Assembly (NCBI GenBank): GCA_903834765.1
Contig: CAILKE010000067.1
Coordinates: 1 to 63,846, forward strand
Direction of reading: 5' to 3'
DNA from: an uncultured Bacteroidota bacterium
GTDB taxonomy: Bacteria > Bacteroidota > Bacteroidia > B-17B0 > Aurantibacillaceae
Length of the DNA stretch: 63,846 nt
Shown: one piece after another, positions 45,551-54,450 of the stretch
Layout: every line of letters begins with the position of its first letter
Position numbering within the stretch: the first letter of the stretch is position 1
Notes under the pieces: model-generated
Databases searched by the model: none
What the model was told of the DNA's origin: nothing
The model's input: the letters and a program-made list of their open reading frames with translations, nothing else
Made by a program: the position numbers and the translations under genes

Positions 45551-46429
45551 TTAATAAGCGATCTTTTTTAATTTTGCTTTTACTGTATCATTAGGCTCTA
45601 CTAAAGGTAAACGAACGGTTGGTTTCGTTATGTTTTTTTGAGCTAACACTACTTTTACACCACCCGGATTTCCATCAGCAAATAATTGTTCGGTAATTTC
45701 CATTAATTTATAATGTAATTTTTGCGCAGATTTTAAATCGTGAACTAAGGCAAAGCGCACCATGTCGCTAAAGTCTTTTGGATATGCATTTGCAACTACT
45801 GATATCACACCATCTGCACCACTGGCAATTAAAGGCAAAGTTAAATTATCGTCACCACTAATGATTAAGAAATTATCAGGACGGTGTTTTATGATTTTCA
45901 TACACTGCTCAATGTTTCCACTAGCTTCTTTAATTGCAATGATGTTTTTAAATTCTTTTGCTAAACGAATGGTTGTGTCCCATGCAATATTTGATGCGGT
46001 GCGTCCTGGAACATTATATAAAATAATTGGTAAGGGACTTGCTTTAGCAATAGCTTTATAATGTTGGTAAATTCCTTCTTGAGAAGGTTTGTTATAATAA
46101 GGAGAAACTGATAGTATAGCTGAGAAGCCAGTTAAATCATCCTTTTTCAAAGACTCTACTAATTCAGCTGTGTTATTTCCACCAACACCTAAAACTAAAG
46201 GAATACGGTTTTTGTTTGTTTTAATGATATGAGCAATCACTTGGTGCTTTTCTTCCTTTGATAAGGTGGCTGTTTCGCTGGTAGTTCCTAAAACAACGAT
46301 GTATTCTACTCGCCCTTTTATGATGTGTTCTACTAATTTTGTTAGCGCTGGAAAATCAACTTCTCCTTTGATTGTAAATGGTGTTACAATTGCCACACCT
46401 GTTCCTGTAAAATTTATTGCTTTTGACAT
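45551..46429 (-). CDS. dapA: 4-hydroxy-tetrahydrodipicolinate synthase
   Basis: Condenses pyruvate with aspartate semialdehyde in the lysine/diaminopimelate pathway. A TIM barrel of 292 aa, the usual size. Seen: GTTSETATLSKEE (substrate loop), SPYYNKPSQEGIYQHY (catalytic Tyr), and IIAIKEASGN with the Schiff-base Lys. It follows the DUF6913-like gene with two bases between and probably shares its transcript. Confidence 0.96.
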   Translation of the reverse strand: MSKAINFTGTGVAIVTPFTIKGEVDFPALTKLVEHIIKGRVEYIVVLGTTSETATLSKEEKHQVIAHIIKTNKNRIPLVLGVGGNNTAELVESLKKDDLTGFSAILSVSPYYNKPSQEGIYQHYKAIAKASPLPIILYNVPGRTASNIAWDTTIRLAKEFKNIIAIKEASGNIEQCMKIIKHRPDNFLIISGDDNLTLPLIASGADGVISVVANAYPKDFSDMVRFALVHDLKSAQKLHYKLMEITEQLFADGNPGGVKVVLAQKNITKPTVRLPLVEPNDTVKAKLKKIAY

Positions 46430-46431
46430 TT

Positions 46432-46959
46432 TTAGTTTGTTGTGTTAATCATGTTTAAATATACAATTACTTGTTTTAAGTAATCTGAAATTTTGGATGT
46501 TTTATCGAAGTTAATTGTAATGTCGAAGTTTGGGTTTTGATAGCGAGCGATTTTACATTTTGCTGTTATTAATTTGCTCAAAGCAAAAGATTGAAACTGT
46601 TCTGAATCTCCTAAATTAATAAGTACGTCATAAGAGGTCGTATTCAATTTATTCAAGGCATCATCCGTTGGTAATTGAAATAAAGAAAAATTCTTTTTAT
46701 CCATAATAACATGTTCAAATGATGGATTAGGAGCTTGTTCAGGCTTACCAGTATAGATGATGACCACTTGAACGGTTATATTATCTTTCTTAGATGCATT
46801 GATGAAATCGACAAGTTCGCTTAATTGATTATCATAAGCAATCATTACAATCTTGGATATTTTATTCCAAGAGAAAAATTGCTTAGTCAATTTTGTCACG
46901 CCAAGGCGTGATTCTTTTTTAGAAAGTAAATAAGTCGATATGTTGTTTAGTAAAGACAT
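46432..46959 (-). CDS. DUF6913-like conserved protein upstream of dapA
   Basis: A 175-aa protein of a Bacteroidota family often adjacent to dapA (family name given from memory). It has an alpha/beta look, with strands KIVMIAYDNQLSELVDFI, VQVVIIYTGK and SYDVLINLGDSEQFQSFALSKL, and no clear catalytic motif. The frame is open to 47004, but the extra 15 residues are encoded entirely by a REP-like palindrome (46968-47026). The ATG at 46959 (MSLLNNISTYLL) is therefore the better start. Confidence 0.75.
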   Translation of the reverse strand: MSLLNNISTYLLSKKESRLGVTKLTKQFFSWNKISKIVMIAYDNQLSELVDFINASKKDNITVQVVIIYTGKPEQAPNPSFEHVIMDKKNFSLFQLPTDDALNKLNTTSYDVLINLGDSEQFQSFALSKLITAKCKIARYQNPNFDITINFDKTSKISDYLKQVIVYLNMINTTN

Positions 46960-46967
46960 GTATTTTT

Positions 46968-47026
46968 TGTCAGTTCGAGCGAAGTCGAGAACCTTAATAG
47001 TCATTTCGACTTCTCTCGATGTGACA
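46968..47026. repeat. REP-like palindrome upstream of the dapA operon
   Basis: TGTCA (46968-46972) pairs with TGACA (47022-47026). After small mismatches, TTCGAG, GAAGTCGA and flanking bases pair with TCGACTTC and CTCGA on the right, giving a hairpin of about 19 paired bases in three blocks. The left arm (46969-46992) matches the in-frame insertion in mutB (17437-17460) at about 20 of 24 positions. Confidence 0.75.
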
Positions 47027-47039
47027 GGTATATTAATAT

Positions 47040-47873
47040 TTATTTATTATTCTCCATTTTTTTTGCTTCGTTCCAAAACACATCCATTTCTGCCAAAGTG
47101 CAATCTGCTAGAGCCTTGCCTTGAGATAAGATTTTTTGTTCCATGTAATTAAAACGAGATATGAATTTTTTATTTGTTTTTTCTAAAGCGTCTTCTGCAT
47201 TGATATTTAAAAAACGGGCATAATTAATTAATGCAAATAATACATCGCCTAATTCCGATTCCATTTTTTTATGATTTAATTCTTTGTAAGTATCATCAAT
47301 AGCTATATTTGCATTAGTCACTTCTGCTTGTAACTCACCTAATTCTTCTTGTACTTTTTCCCAAACTTGACTAGGATCTTCCCAATCAAAACCGATAGCT
47401 CTTGCTTTATCTTGAATGCGTAAGGCTTTTAATAAAGAAGGCATGCTTTTCGGGACACCTGATAATGCACCTTTATTTCCTTCTGTTTGTTTTAACTTTT
47501 CCCAATTAGTAATTACTTCGTCTGCATCTTTGACTTTCACGTCACCATAAATATGTGGGTGACGGAAGATCATTTTTTCGCATAAGGAATTGATGACATC
47601 AGTGATATTAAAATCGTTAGTTTCGCTGGCAATTTTAGAATAGAATACTAAATGTAATAGCACATCGCCAATCTCTTTTTTGATTTCGGTTTTATCTCCT
47701 TTTAAAATGGCATCACTTAATTCGTATGTTTCTTCGATTGTTAAATGTCGCAATGTTTCCATGGTTTGTTTTTGATCCCAAGGGCATTTCGCTCTCAGGT
47801 CATCCATTACGTCTAATAAGCGCTTAAACGCTATTAATCTCTTATCTGTTGGGTCTATATGTATTTCGTTCAC
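47040..47873 (-). CDS. mazG: Nucleoside triphosphate pyrophosphohydrolase MazG
   Basis: Hydrolyses (d)NTPs to the monophosphate and pyrophosphate. At 277 aa it has two MazG domains. The first reads LRAKCPWDQKQTMETLRHLTIEETYELSDAI with metal-binding Glu/Asp residues and GDVLLHLVFYSKIA. The second has VQEELGELQAEV and ESELGDVLFALINYARF. The helix KMIFRHPHIYGDVKV between them is typical. The REP-like palindrome and the DUF6913/dapA pair follow on the same strand. Confidence 0.95.
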   Translation of the reverse strand: MNEIHIDPTDKRLIAFKRLLDVMDDLRAKCPWDQKQTMETLRHLTIEETYELSDAILKGDKTEIKKEIGDVLLHLVFYSKIASETNDFNITDVINSLCEKMIFRHPHIYGDVKVKDADEVITNWEKLKQTEGNKGALSGVPKSMPSLLKALRIQDKARAIGFDWEDPSQVWEKVQEELGELQAEVTNANIAIDDTYKELNHKKMESELGDVLFALINYARFLNINAEDALEKTNKKFISRFNYMEQKILSQGKALADCTLAEMDVFWNEAKKMENNK

Positions 47874-47993
47874 TTTTTTATTTGGTTTTGTTTTTCATGC
47901 GCGATTCAGCATCTATTTGTTATTATAGTTAGTCTATGAATTGTATAGTGGCAAAGTCAAATAAAATCAACATTACTATTTTATTTATATAAA

Positions 47994-49343
47994 TTACAGT
48001 GATTTTAAAATCTCATTCTCAACTTCTGTGCTGTCCCATTTAGCTTCTATATCAGGCATGGCCATTATTTTATCCATAATAGCTTGTTGCTTATTCCCAT
48101 TTAATAATGCTTCACTATACCTTATACTCGGCGTGTAAGTTACCATGCTATATAATGGAATCCATTTCTCAGGATGCTTTGCATTAAAATGAGCTTCAAT
48201 TTTCTTTTGCAATAAAAAGGTTTTATCAGCCGTTTTATCTCGCATTTCCACAAAATTAGCGATTGCTAAATCGGCAATAGCATCTCCATCTGGTTTGCGC
48301 AAGTCTTCGTATTCCTTTAAGCAAGCTCCATTTAAGTCGCCATGCTTATTCATTAATTCATTCAATACCACACAATCTTCAAAACCACAATTCATACCTT
48401 GTCCATAAAAAGGCACAATAGCATGAGCAGCATCTCCAATTAAGGCAATTTTTTCGTCCCATACCCAAGGCTTACATTTAACTGTAACCAAGCTAGATGT
48501 GGGATTCGTAAACCAATCATCTAATAATGTTGGCATTAATGGAACTGCATCAGGAAATTCCTGTTTGCAAAATGCCATCACATCCTCTTTTGTTTTTAAT
48601 GCATCAAACGATACTTTTCCTTCCATTTGAAAAAATAATGTACACGTGAAACTGCCGTCCATATTTGGTAAAGCAATCATCATAAAGCTACCTCGTGGCC
48701 AGATATGCAGACAATTTTTTTCAATTAAATGCTCTCCATTTGGTCCAGCAGGAATAACTAACTCTTTATAACCTGCATCTATATAAAATTGCTGGTAATC
48801 AAAACGATCTGATTGAAATTGCATTTGTGTTCGAACCGCACTAAATGCACCATCAGAACCTAATATGATATCACTTTTAACATGACTCGTTTTATTTGTA
48901 TGTGTATTATGAAACGATATTTCGTTTGATTTTCTATCTAATTTATCACAACGTTCTTCAAAATGTAACGTTACATTTGGCTGATGTTCGGCCAAATCCA
49001 TTAATCGCATATTAATACCACCACGTGATACAGAATAGATTGCTTGATTATCTTTTCCGTATGCTTGATAATTAGATGAACCATCTTTCATATGTATAGC
49101 ACGACCATACATTGGGATAGCAATTTTTTTAATTTCATCCGCAATGCCTACACCTTCTAAACCCCTCCAACCACGGTCACTTAAAGCTAAGTTAATAGAA
49201 CGACCGGCTATAATATCTGCCTTACGCATATCAGGTCGACGTTCATATACATCTACTTTATAACCACGTTTAGCTAAATAAATAGATACTAAAGAACCTA
49301 CTAATCCGGCTCCAACTACTGTAATATTTTTTTGAGTACTCAT
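47994..49343 (-). CDS. kmo: Kynurenine 3-monooxygenase
   Basis: FAD-dependent hydroxylase turning L-kynurenine into 3-hydroxykynurenine with NADPH and O2. A 449-aa flavoprotein with the N-terminal VVGAGLVGSLVSIYLAKRGY (dinucleotide motif), VYERRPDMRKADIIAGRSINLALSDRG (substrate Arg and family-specific loop), ALIGDAAHAIVPFYGQGMNCGFEDC (second FAD motif) and C-terminal hydrophobic residues as in other KMOs. No kynureninase or dioxygenase gene is in the window, so the tryptophan branch must be completed elsewhere. It is divergent from tilS. Confidence 0.93.
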   Translation of the reverse strand: MSTQKNITVVGAGLVGSLVSIYLAKRGYKVDVYERRPDMRKADIIAGRSINLALSDRGWRGLEGVGIADEIKKIAIPMYGRAIHMKDGSSNYQAYGKDNQAIYSVSRGGINMRLMDLAEHQPNVTLHFEERCDKLDRKSNEISFHNTHTNKTSHVKSDIILGSDGAFSAVRTQMQFQSDRFDYQQFYIDAGYKELVIPAGPNGEHLIEKNCLHIWPRGSFMMIALPNMDGSFTCTLFFQMEGKVSFDALKTKEDVMAFCKQEFPDAVPLMPTLLDDWFTNPTSSLVTVKCKPWVWDEKIALIGDAAHAIVPFYGQGMNCGFEDCVVLNELMNKHGDLNGACLKEYEDLRKPDGDAIADLAIANFVEMRDKTADKTFLLQKKIEAHFNAKHPEKWIPLYSMVTYTPSIRYSEALLNGNKQQAIMDKIMAMPDIEAKWDSTEVENEILKSL

Positions 49344-49492
49344 ACTTTTGTTTATTGATTGTTTTCCTATTTTAAACAGCTAATTTATCCTTTTCTTTGA
49401 TAAAACAAGCTAATTTAACATGAAAACAAAGTAATAGTTTTTAAAATTTATGATTGCTTGTTCTTTTAATTTTTCTTTCATTTTAATTGATG

Positions 49493-49500
49493 TAAATTTG
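49493..49500 (+). promoter_or_regulatory. -7 box TAAATTTG for tilS
   Basis: TAAATTTG is an exact TAnnTTTG match ending four bases before the GTG at 49505. Transcription would begin at about the start codon, so the tilS message is probably leaderless. Confidence 0.55.
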
Positions 49501-49504
49501 AAAT

Positions 49505-50827
49505 GTGCTTAAGCAATTTGAATTAAATATCTCTAAAAATACGCTTTTTAGTAAAACTGATAAACTATTGGTTGCTTTCAGTGGTGGCGTAGATTCAGTT
49601 GTTTTGGTTGACCTATTGCACAAAGCTGGATATAAAATTGAGTTAGCGCATTGCAACTTTCAATTAAGAGGTAATGAAGCAAACGATGATACCGCATTTT
49701 GTGAAAGCTACGCTAAATCAATCAGTGCTTTTTTTCATACAATTTATTTTGATACCGTAACCTATGCTTCAACACATAAGCTATCGATACAAATGGCAGC
49801 TAGGGAGTTGCGTTATGATTGGTTTAAAGGATTAAAAAAAGAACATCATTTTGATCATATTTTAACTGCACATCATGCCAATGATAATGTTGAAACTTTA
49901 TTAGTTAATTTAATAAGAGGCACTGGAATTAAGGGATTACAAGGCATACCTGAAAAACAAAATGACATGATTCGTCCCTTGTTATTTGCTACAAAAGAAG
50001 AAATTAGAGCATATGCGGTAAAAAACAAATTAGTATTTAGAGAAGACAGTAGTAATCAAGAAGTAAAATACAAACGTAATTTTATCCGTCATCATATTAT
50101 CCCACAGCTTAAAACGCTCAATCCATCATTAGAAGCAACGATTCATACTTCAGTTCAATTCTTTAAACAGTCATCCGACATTGTTTCTGAATTTGCTAAT
50201 TTAAAATTCAATCAAATATGTAAAGAAGAAAATGATTTAATGCAAATTGATATTTCTTTATTGAAAAATGAACCTCAAAAAGAAACCTTGTTATTTGAAT
50301 GGTTATATCCAAAAGGTTTTAAAACTAATCAAATTCAGCAATTGAGTGAGGTGTTGATGAGTAATTCATACATCGGTAAATTATTTTCTTCAGCTACTTA
50401 TCAGTTATTAGTAGATAGGCAATATATTTATGTAAAATTACTTACGTCATCACAATCAGATTTATCTTATACCATTCATTCTATTTCAGACACATTGCAT
50501 TTACCAATTACATTGAGGATAAGCGAAACATCTCATAATGACTTTAGTTTAGATACCAAAACAATTTCTATTTCGCTAACTTCTCTTTTATTTCCTTTAA
50601 CACTTCGTAAATGGAAAAAAGGAGATAAGTTTAAACCCTTTGGTATGAAGGGATTTAAGAAATTAAGCGATTTCTTTAAAGACCAAAAATTGTCTTTATT
50701 CGAAAAAGAACAAGTTTGGATTTTGGAAAACCCAGAGCATATTATTTGGTTAGTTGGTTATAGATTAGATGACCGTTGCAGAATAGATGAAGGTGAACAT
50801 AAAGCGGTTAAGATTTCGATTGAATGA
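49505..50827 (+). CDS. tilS: tRNA(Ile)-lysidine synthase
   Basis: Attaches lysine to C34 of tRNA-Ile(CAU), making it read AUA; essential in most bacteria. A 440-aa protein. The N-terminal ATP-pyrophosphatase domain has LLVAFSGGVDSVVLVDLL, AHCNFQLRG, AHHANDNVETLL and GIKGLQGIP. The C-terminal TilS domain has LRKWKKGDKFKPFGMKGFKKLSDFF. The GTG start follows a -7 box directly, and no in-frame ATG gives the complete N-terminal strand. A UbiA-type prenyltransferase gene follows 74 bases later. Confidence 0.95.
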   Translation: MLKQFELNISKNTLFSKTDKLLVAFSGGVDSVVLVDLLHKAGYKIELAHCNFQLRGNEANDDTAFCESYAKSISAFFHTIYFDTVTYASTHKLSIQMAARELRYDWFKGLKKEHHFDHILTAHHANDNVETLLVNLIRGTGIKGLQGIPEKQNDMIRPLLFATKEEIRAYAVKNKLVFREDSSNQEVKYKRNFIRHHIIPQLKTLNPSLEATIHTSVQFFKQSSDIVSEFANLKFNQICKEENDLMQIDISLLKNEPQKETLLFEWLYPKGFKTNQIQQLSEVLMSNSYIGKLFSSATYQLLVDRQYIYVKLLTSSQSDLSYTIHSISDTLHLPITLRISETSHNDFSLDTKTISISLTSLLFPLTLRKWKKGDKFKPFGMKGFKKLSDFFKDQKLSLFEKEQVWILENPEHIIWLVGYRLDDRCRIDEGEHKAVKISIE

Positions 50828-50901
50828 ACAAATTAAACAATTATTAATGTTGTTTACCGAAAATTATTTAGTAACTTTCTCACTTAAAATTAAAGAGCTC
50901 A

Positions 50902-51843
50902 TTGCTTAGAAATCCATTAATAGCATTTTTTAAATTAATAAGAATTGAAAACTTATTAATTATTGCAGTTACGCAGATCTGCATAAAATATTTAGTGCTT
51001 GCACCTCTTAACGAATATTCTAAATTCACCCCCTTTCTATTTATAGTTTCCCTTGTCAGTACTTTATTAATCGCAGCAGCAGGTTACATTATTAACGATT
51101 ATTTTGATGTGAAAACAGATAAAATTAATCGCCCTAATACAGTCGTAGTTGATGTAAGCATAAAACGTCGTTGGGCTATGTTATTTCATATTGCCTTAAA
51201 TGCTATTGGTTTGCTCTTAGGATTATATTTAGCATTAAAATGTAATCAATTAAAATTAGTAACAGTTCAAATTGTGAGTATCTTATTATTATGGTTTTAT
51301 TCTACTCATTTCAAAAAACAATTGTTAATTGGTAATATTATTGTATCCCTATTAACCGCTATTATTCCTTTGATGCCAATGGTTTACGATTATTATTTAT
51401 CTGGGCCAATTGATCCATTTACTCGAATGTTGCTAGCCCCTTATCTTAACAGGTTTCCTATTATTGTGCTTGCTTATGCAGCATTTGCTTTTTTAATGTC
51501 ATTCGCTCGTGAGGTTATTAAGGATATGGAAGATTACAAAGGTGATGCGCAAACAGGCTGTAAAACGATGCCTATCGTATGGGGCATGATTACGAGTAAG
51601 GTTGTTACTTTTTTTACTATACTTATTACAATTGGATTATTGCTTTTAGCGAGTCTTAAATTTTATAAAGAAAATCAATTAATAGCTGTATATTATATTT
51701 TCGGTCTCCTCGTTATTCCACTGATATTATTGATTATTCAAACTGTTAGAGCTAAAACAAGTGCTCATTTTAAAACGGCAAGTTTATTACTTAAATTTGT
51801 AATGTTATTTGGCATCTCCTTTTCCTTTATTTTAAAAAATTAA
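50902..51843 (+). CDS. UbiA-family prenyltransferase
   Basis: A 313-aa integral membrane enzyme with eight or nine helices. The two Asp-rich motifs are NDYFDVKTDKINRPN (near residue 66) and KDMEDYKGD (near 210), which bind the prenyl diphosphate through Mg. The pattern is closest to the geranylgeranylglycerol-phosphate geranylgeranyltransferase-like UbiA group common in Bacteroidota; the acceptor is not known. The start is TTG (50902), because no ATG precedes the first helix. A TAACTTTC sequence at about 50871-50878 is a weak -7 candidate. The maf gene starts one base after its stop. Confidence 0.88.
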   Translation: MLRNPLIAFFKLIRIENLLIIAVTQICIKYLVLAPLNEYSKFTPFLFIVSLVSTLLIAAAGYIINDYFDVKTDKINRPNTVVVDVSIKRRWAMLFHIALNAIGLLLGLYLALKCNQLKLVTVQIVSILLLWFYSTHFKKQLLIGNIIVSLLTAIIPLMPMVYDYYLSGPIDPFTRMLLAPYLNRFPIIVLAYAAFAFLMSFAREVIKDMEDYKGDAQTGCKTMPIVWGMITSKVVTFFTILITIGLLLLASLKFYKENQLIAVYYIFGLLVIPLILLIIQTVRAKTSAHFKTASLLLKFVMLFGISFSFILKN

Positions 51844-51844
51844 C

Positions 51845-52438
51845 ATGAACCTAGTAGAACAAAACATAAAAGAATTCCCATATCAAATTATTTTAGGCTC
51901 AAATTCTCCACGTCGCCAAGAATTATTAAAAAGTTTAGGCTTTACTTTTCTAAATAAACCTATTAACGCCGATGAATCGTATCCTATAGATTTAGTTGCA
52001 GAAGAAATTCCATTATACTTAGCTGAAAAAAAAGCTGATGCTTACGAAGAAGATATAAAAGATACAGAGATATTAATAACTGCAGATACCATTGTTTGGT
52101 GTGAAGGTAAAGCATTTAATAAACCGGCCAATTTTGTTGAAGGAAAAAAAATGTTGGAAACTTTAAGTGGAAAAATGCATGAAGTTTTTACAGGAATTTG
52201 TTTGAAAAGTGGTAATAAGCAAACCACATTTTATGATGTTAGTAAAGTGTATTTCAAAAAATTAAAACCCGAAGAAATTGAATATTATTTAATTAATTTC
52301 ACTCCATACGATAAAGCGGGAGGCTATGGCGTTCAGGACTGGTTGGGTTATATAGGCATTTATAAAATTGAAGGTAGTTTTTACAATGTGATGGGACTTC
52401 CTGTAAAAGATTTATACGAAGAGCTTATTAAATTTTAA
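51845..52438 (+). CDS. maf: Maf-family nucleotide pyrophosphatase
   Basis: Hydrolyses non-canonical or uridine/thymidine nucleotides to monophosphates. A 197-aa protein with LGSNSPRRQELLKSLGF (phosphate loop), ITADTIVW (catalytic Asp), SGKMHEVFTG and PYDKAGGYGVQDW, all diagnostic of Maf/YhdE. It starts one base after the UbiA-type gene and is certainly coupled with it. Confidence 0.95.
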   Translation: MNLVEQNIKEFPYQIILGSNSPRRQELLKSLGFTFLNKPINADESYPIDLVAEEIPLYLAEKKADAYEEDIKDTEILITADTIVWCEGKAFNKPANFVEGKKMLETLSGKMHEVFTGICLKSGNKQTTFYDVSKVYFKKLKPEEIEYYLINFTPYDKAGGYGVQDWLGYIGIYKIEGSFYNVMGLPVKDLYEELIKF

Positions 52439-52541
52439 GATGAGGCTATCGGAAGCTCATTAACCAATGTAAACTGCGCTTTAAAAAATTGTTCGCCTAA
52501 TAAATTCTATTTAATTGAATTGCCCTATAGTTGGTTCTCAA

Positions 52542-53318
52542 TTATATAGTTTCAATCAACTCATTAAAGTATGTTGTACTATGAGTTAATCTACTGCCAT
52601 ACCAACTAAATAGCTCGCCATCAACAATTAACACACGCGTTTTTGGTAAATGTTTTTTTAATTCTTTAACATGAGTTTCTTTAAAGGGATAAGGCTCTGA
52701 TGATAGATATATTAATTCAGGATTTAAGTTGATGATATCGTTTAAAGATAGAGTAGGGTAGCGACTATTTATATCAGAAATACAATTCTTTAGTCCTATT
52801 TTTTCGAGTAAATGCCCAATAAAAGTAGCTCTTCCAGCAACCATATATGGCTTATTCCAAATAAAATATAAAACTGTTTGATGCGTTTGTTTTAAATCTT
52901 TAAATGAAGTACTGATTTGCGATGTTATTTTTTTTGCGTCTTGAGACTTATTAACTAAGTCGCCAATGCCTTTTATCATTGATAAAGAATCATGTAATGT
53001 ATAAATGTCGCTTATCCATACGTCAAATTCTTTTTGCAATTCTACTATCTGAGTTTGGTCATTTTCTTCTTTATTACCAATAATTACATCAGGTTTCAAT
53101 GATCGTATTTTATCAATGTTTAGCGTTTTTGTGCCACCAATATGTGTAACTGATTGATGCATTTCTTTAGGATGAATACAGAATTTTGTAATACCCACTA
53201 GTTCTTCTCTTAAGCCTAAATCCCATAATAATTCAGATTGAGATGGAACAATAGAGATGATGCGTTTAGGAAAAGCATTTAATTCAATGGTGTTATTTAA
53301 TTGGTCGGTAAAAATCAT
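52542..53318 (-). CDS. BtuF-like helical-backbone metal/cobalamin-binding protein without signal peptide
   Basis: A 258-aa protein of the TroA-like/BtuF superfamily: two lobes joined by a long helix. Family landmarks: KRIISIVPSQSELLWDLGL, VGITKFCIHP, HIGGTKTLNIDKIRSLKPDVIIG and LIYLSSEPYPF. The family normally serves cobalamin or iron-chelate ABC import in the periplasm. This protein begins at the first strand with no signal peptide or lipobox, and no upstream in-frame start is evident, so it may be cytoplasmic or secreted by another route. No BtuC/BtuD genes lie nearby. Confidence 0.82.
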   Translation of the reverse strand: MIFTDQLNNTIELNAFPKRIISIVPSQSELLWDLGLREELVGITKFCIHPKEMHQSVTHIGGTKTLNIDKIRSLKPDVIIGNKEENDQTQIVELQKEFDVWISDIYTLHDSLSMIKGIGDLVNKSQDAKKITSQISTSFKDLKQTHQTVLYFIWNKPYMVAGRATFIGHLLEKIGLKNCISDINSRYPTLSLNDIINLNPELIYLSSEPYPFKETHVKELKKHLPKTRVLIVDGELFSWYGSRLTHSTTYFNELIETI

Positions 53319-53359
53319 TGTGTAAATTTCGGAAATTATATCGCATATTTACCAACTAA

Positions 53360-54247
53360 ATGAATGCTTCTGTTAAAGCCCATATTTCCTTATTTATCGC
53401 TCAAGTTATTTATGCATTAAATTATAGTATTGCAAAAGGTGTGATGCCTTTATATGTATCGCCTTTTGGAATAGTTATGCTTCGTATTATTGGAGCTTGT
53501 ATGTTGTTTTGGTTACTTTCATTGTTTTCTAAAACTGAAAAAGTTAGTAACTCTGATTTGAAAAAAATGGCATTCTTAGCTGTTTTTGGAGTGGTTGTTA
53601 ATCAAGCATTTTTCATATATGGATTATCGTTGACCAAGCCAATTAATTCGGCCATTATTATGATTAGCAATCCAATTGCTGTGATGTTATTTACTATTTT
53701 CATGTTTAAGGAAAAAATAACGGTATTAAAAATTACTGGTCTTGCACTTGGAATTTTTGGTGCACTTACTTTACTATTATTTAAAGGTTCATTTTCGTTT
53801 GGAAGTGAGACTGTAGCGGGAGATATGATGACTTTAGTAAACTCTCTATCTTGGGCAGTGTTTGTTGTTATGGCAAAGCCTTATATGCAAAAGTATCATA
53901 CAGTAACCTTTATGAAATGGGTATTTTTATTTGGACTGATTTATTTTATCCCAATAGGTTTACCTGATTTATTTGAAATACATTGGATGCAATTGCCATC
54001 ACATATCATATTCGCTTTATTTTTTATTGTAATAGCGACTACGTTTTTAGTTTATTTATTAAATATGTATGCTCTTAAGGCATTAAGTTCATCAGTAGTA
54101 AGTATGTATATTTATTTTCAACCTTTTTTAGCAACTCTTTTTGCAGTATGGCTTGGAAAAGATGAAATAACGCCTATTAAGATTATATCCGCTATACTTA
54201 TTATTTTAGGTGTTTATTTGGCTAGTAGGAAGTCTATTAGAGATTAA
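53360..54247 (+). CDS. EamA/DMT family transporter
   Basis: A 295-aa inner-membrane protein with ten hydrophobic helices in two EamA repeats (about 5-135 and 150-290). Repeat one contains NYSIAKGVMPLYVSPFG and MISNPIAVMLFTIFMFKEKIT, and repeat two has NSLSWAVFVVMAKPYM and QPFLATLFAVWLGKDEITPIKI. Members export or import metabolites such as amino acids or sugars; the substrate is unknown. It is divergent from the BtuF-like gene by 41 bases and ends at a terminator shared with the OMP gene. Confidence 0.88.
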   Translation: MNASVKAHISLFIAQVIYALNYSIAKGVMPLYVSPFGIVMLRIIGACMLFWLLSLFSKTEKVSNSDLKKMAFLAVFGVVVNQAFFIYGLSLTKPINSAIIMISNPIAVMLFTIFMFKEKITVLKITGLALGIFGALTLLLFKGSFSFGSETVAGDMMTLVNSLSWAVFVVMAKPYMQKYHTVTFMKWVFLFGLIYFIPIGLPDLFEIHWMQLPSHIIFALFFIVIATTFLVYLLNMYALKALSSSVVSMYIYFQPFLATLFAVWLGKDEITPIKIISAILIILGVYLASRKSIRD

Positions 54248-54398
54248 TTATTTCACAATAAAAGTATTTTTAACTACTACTTTTTGTGTTAGCCTAATTT
54301 AGAAAAGATAAGGAACATGAACAGTAAAACTTCATAATATAAATATATGCAACAATGATACTGTTATAGCTATTTTTTATTTTCATGTATAGGCATTA

Positions 54399-54430
54399 AA
54401 AAACCCCTTATCAAATGACAAGGGGTTTTT
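54399..54430. terminator. Bidirectional terminator
   Basis: AAAAACCCCTT (54399-54409) pairs with AAGGGGTTTTT (54420-54430), with A and T runs on the outside. It lies between the EamA transporter gene and the convergent outer-membrane protein gene. Confidence 0.9.
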
Positions 54431-54450
54431 ATAACAAATTCTAATATAGA

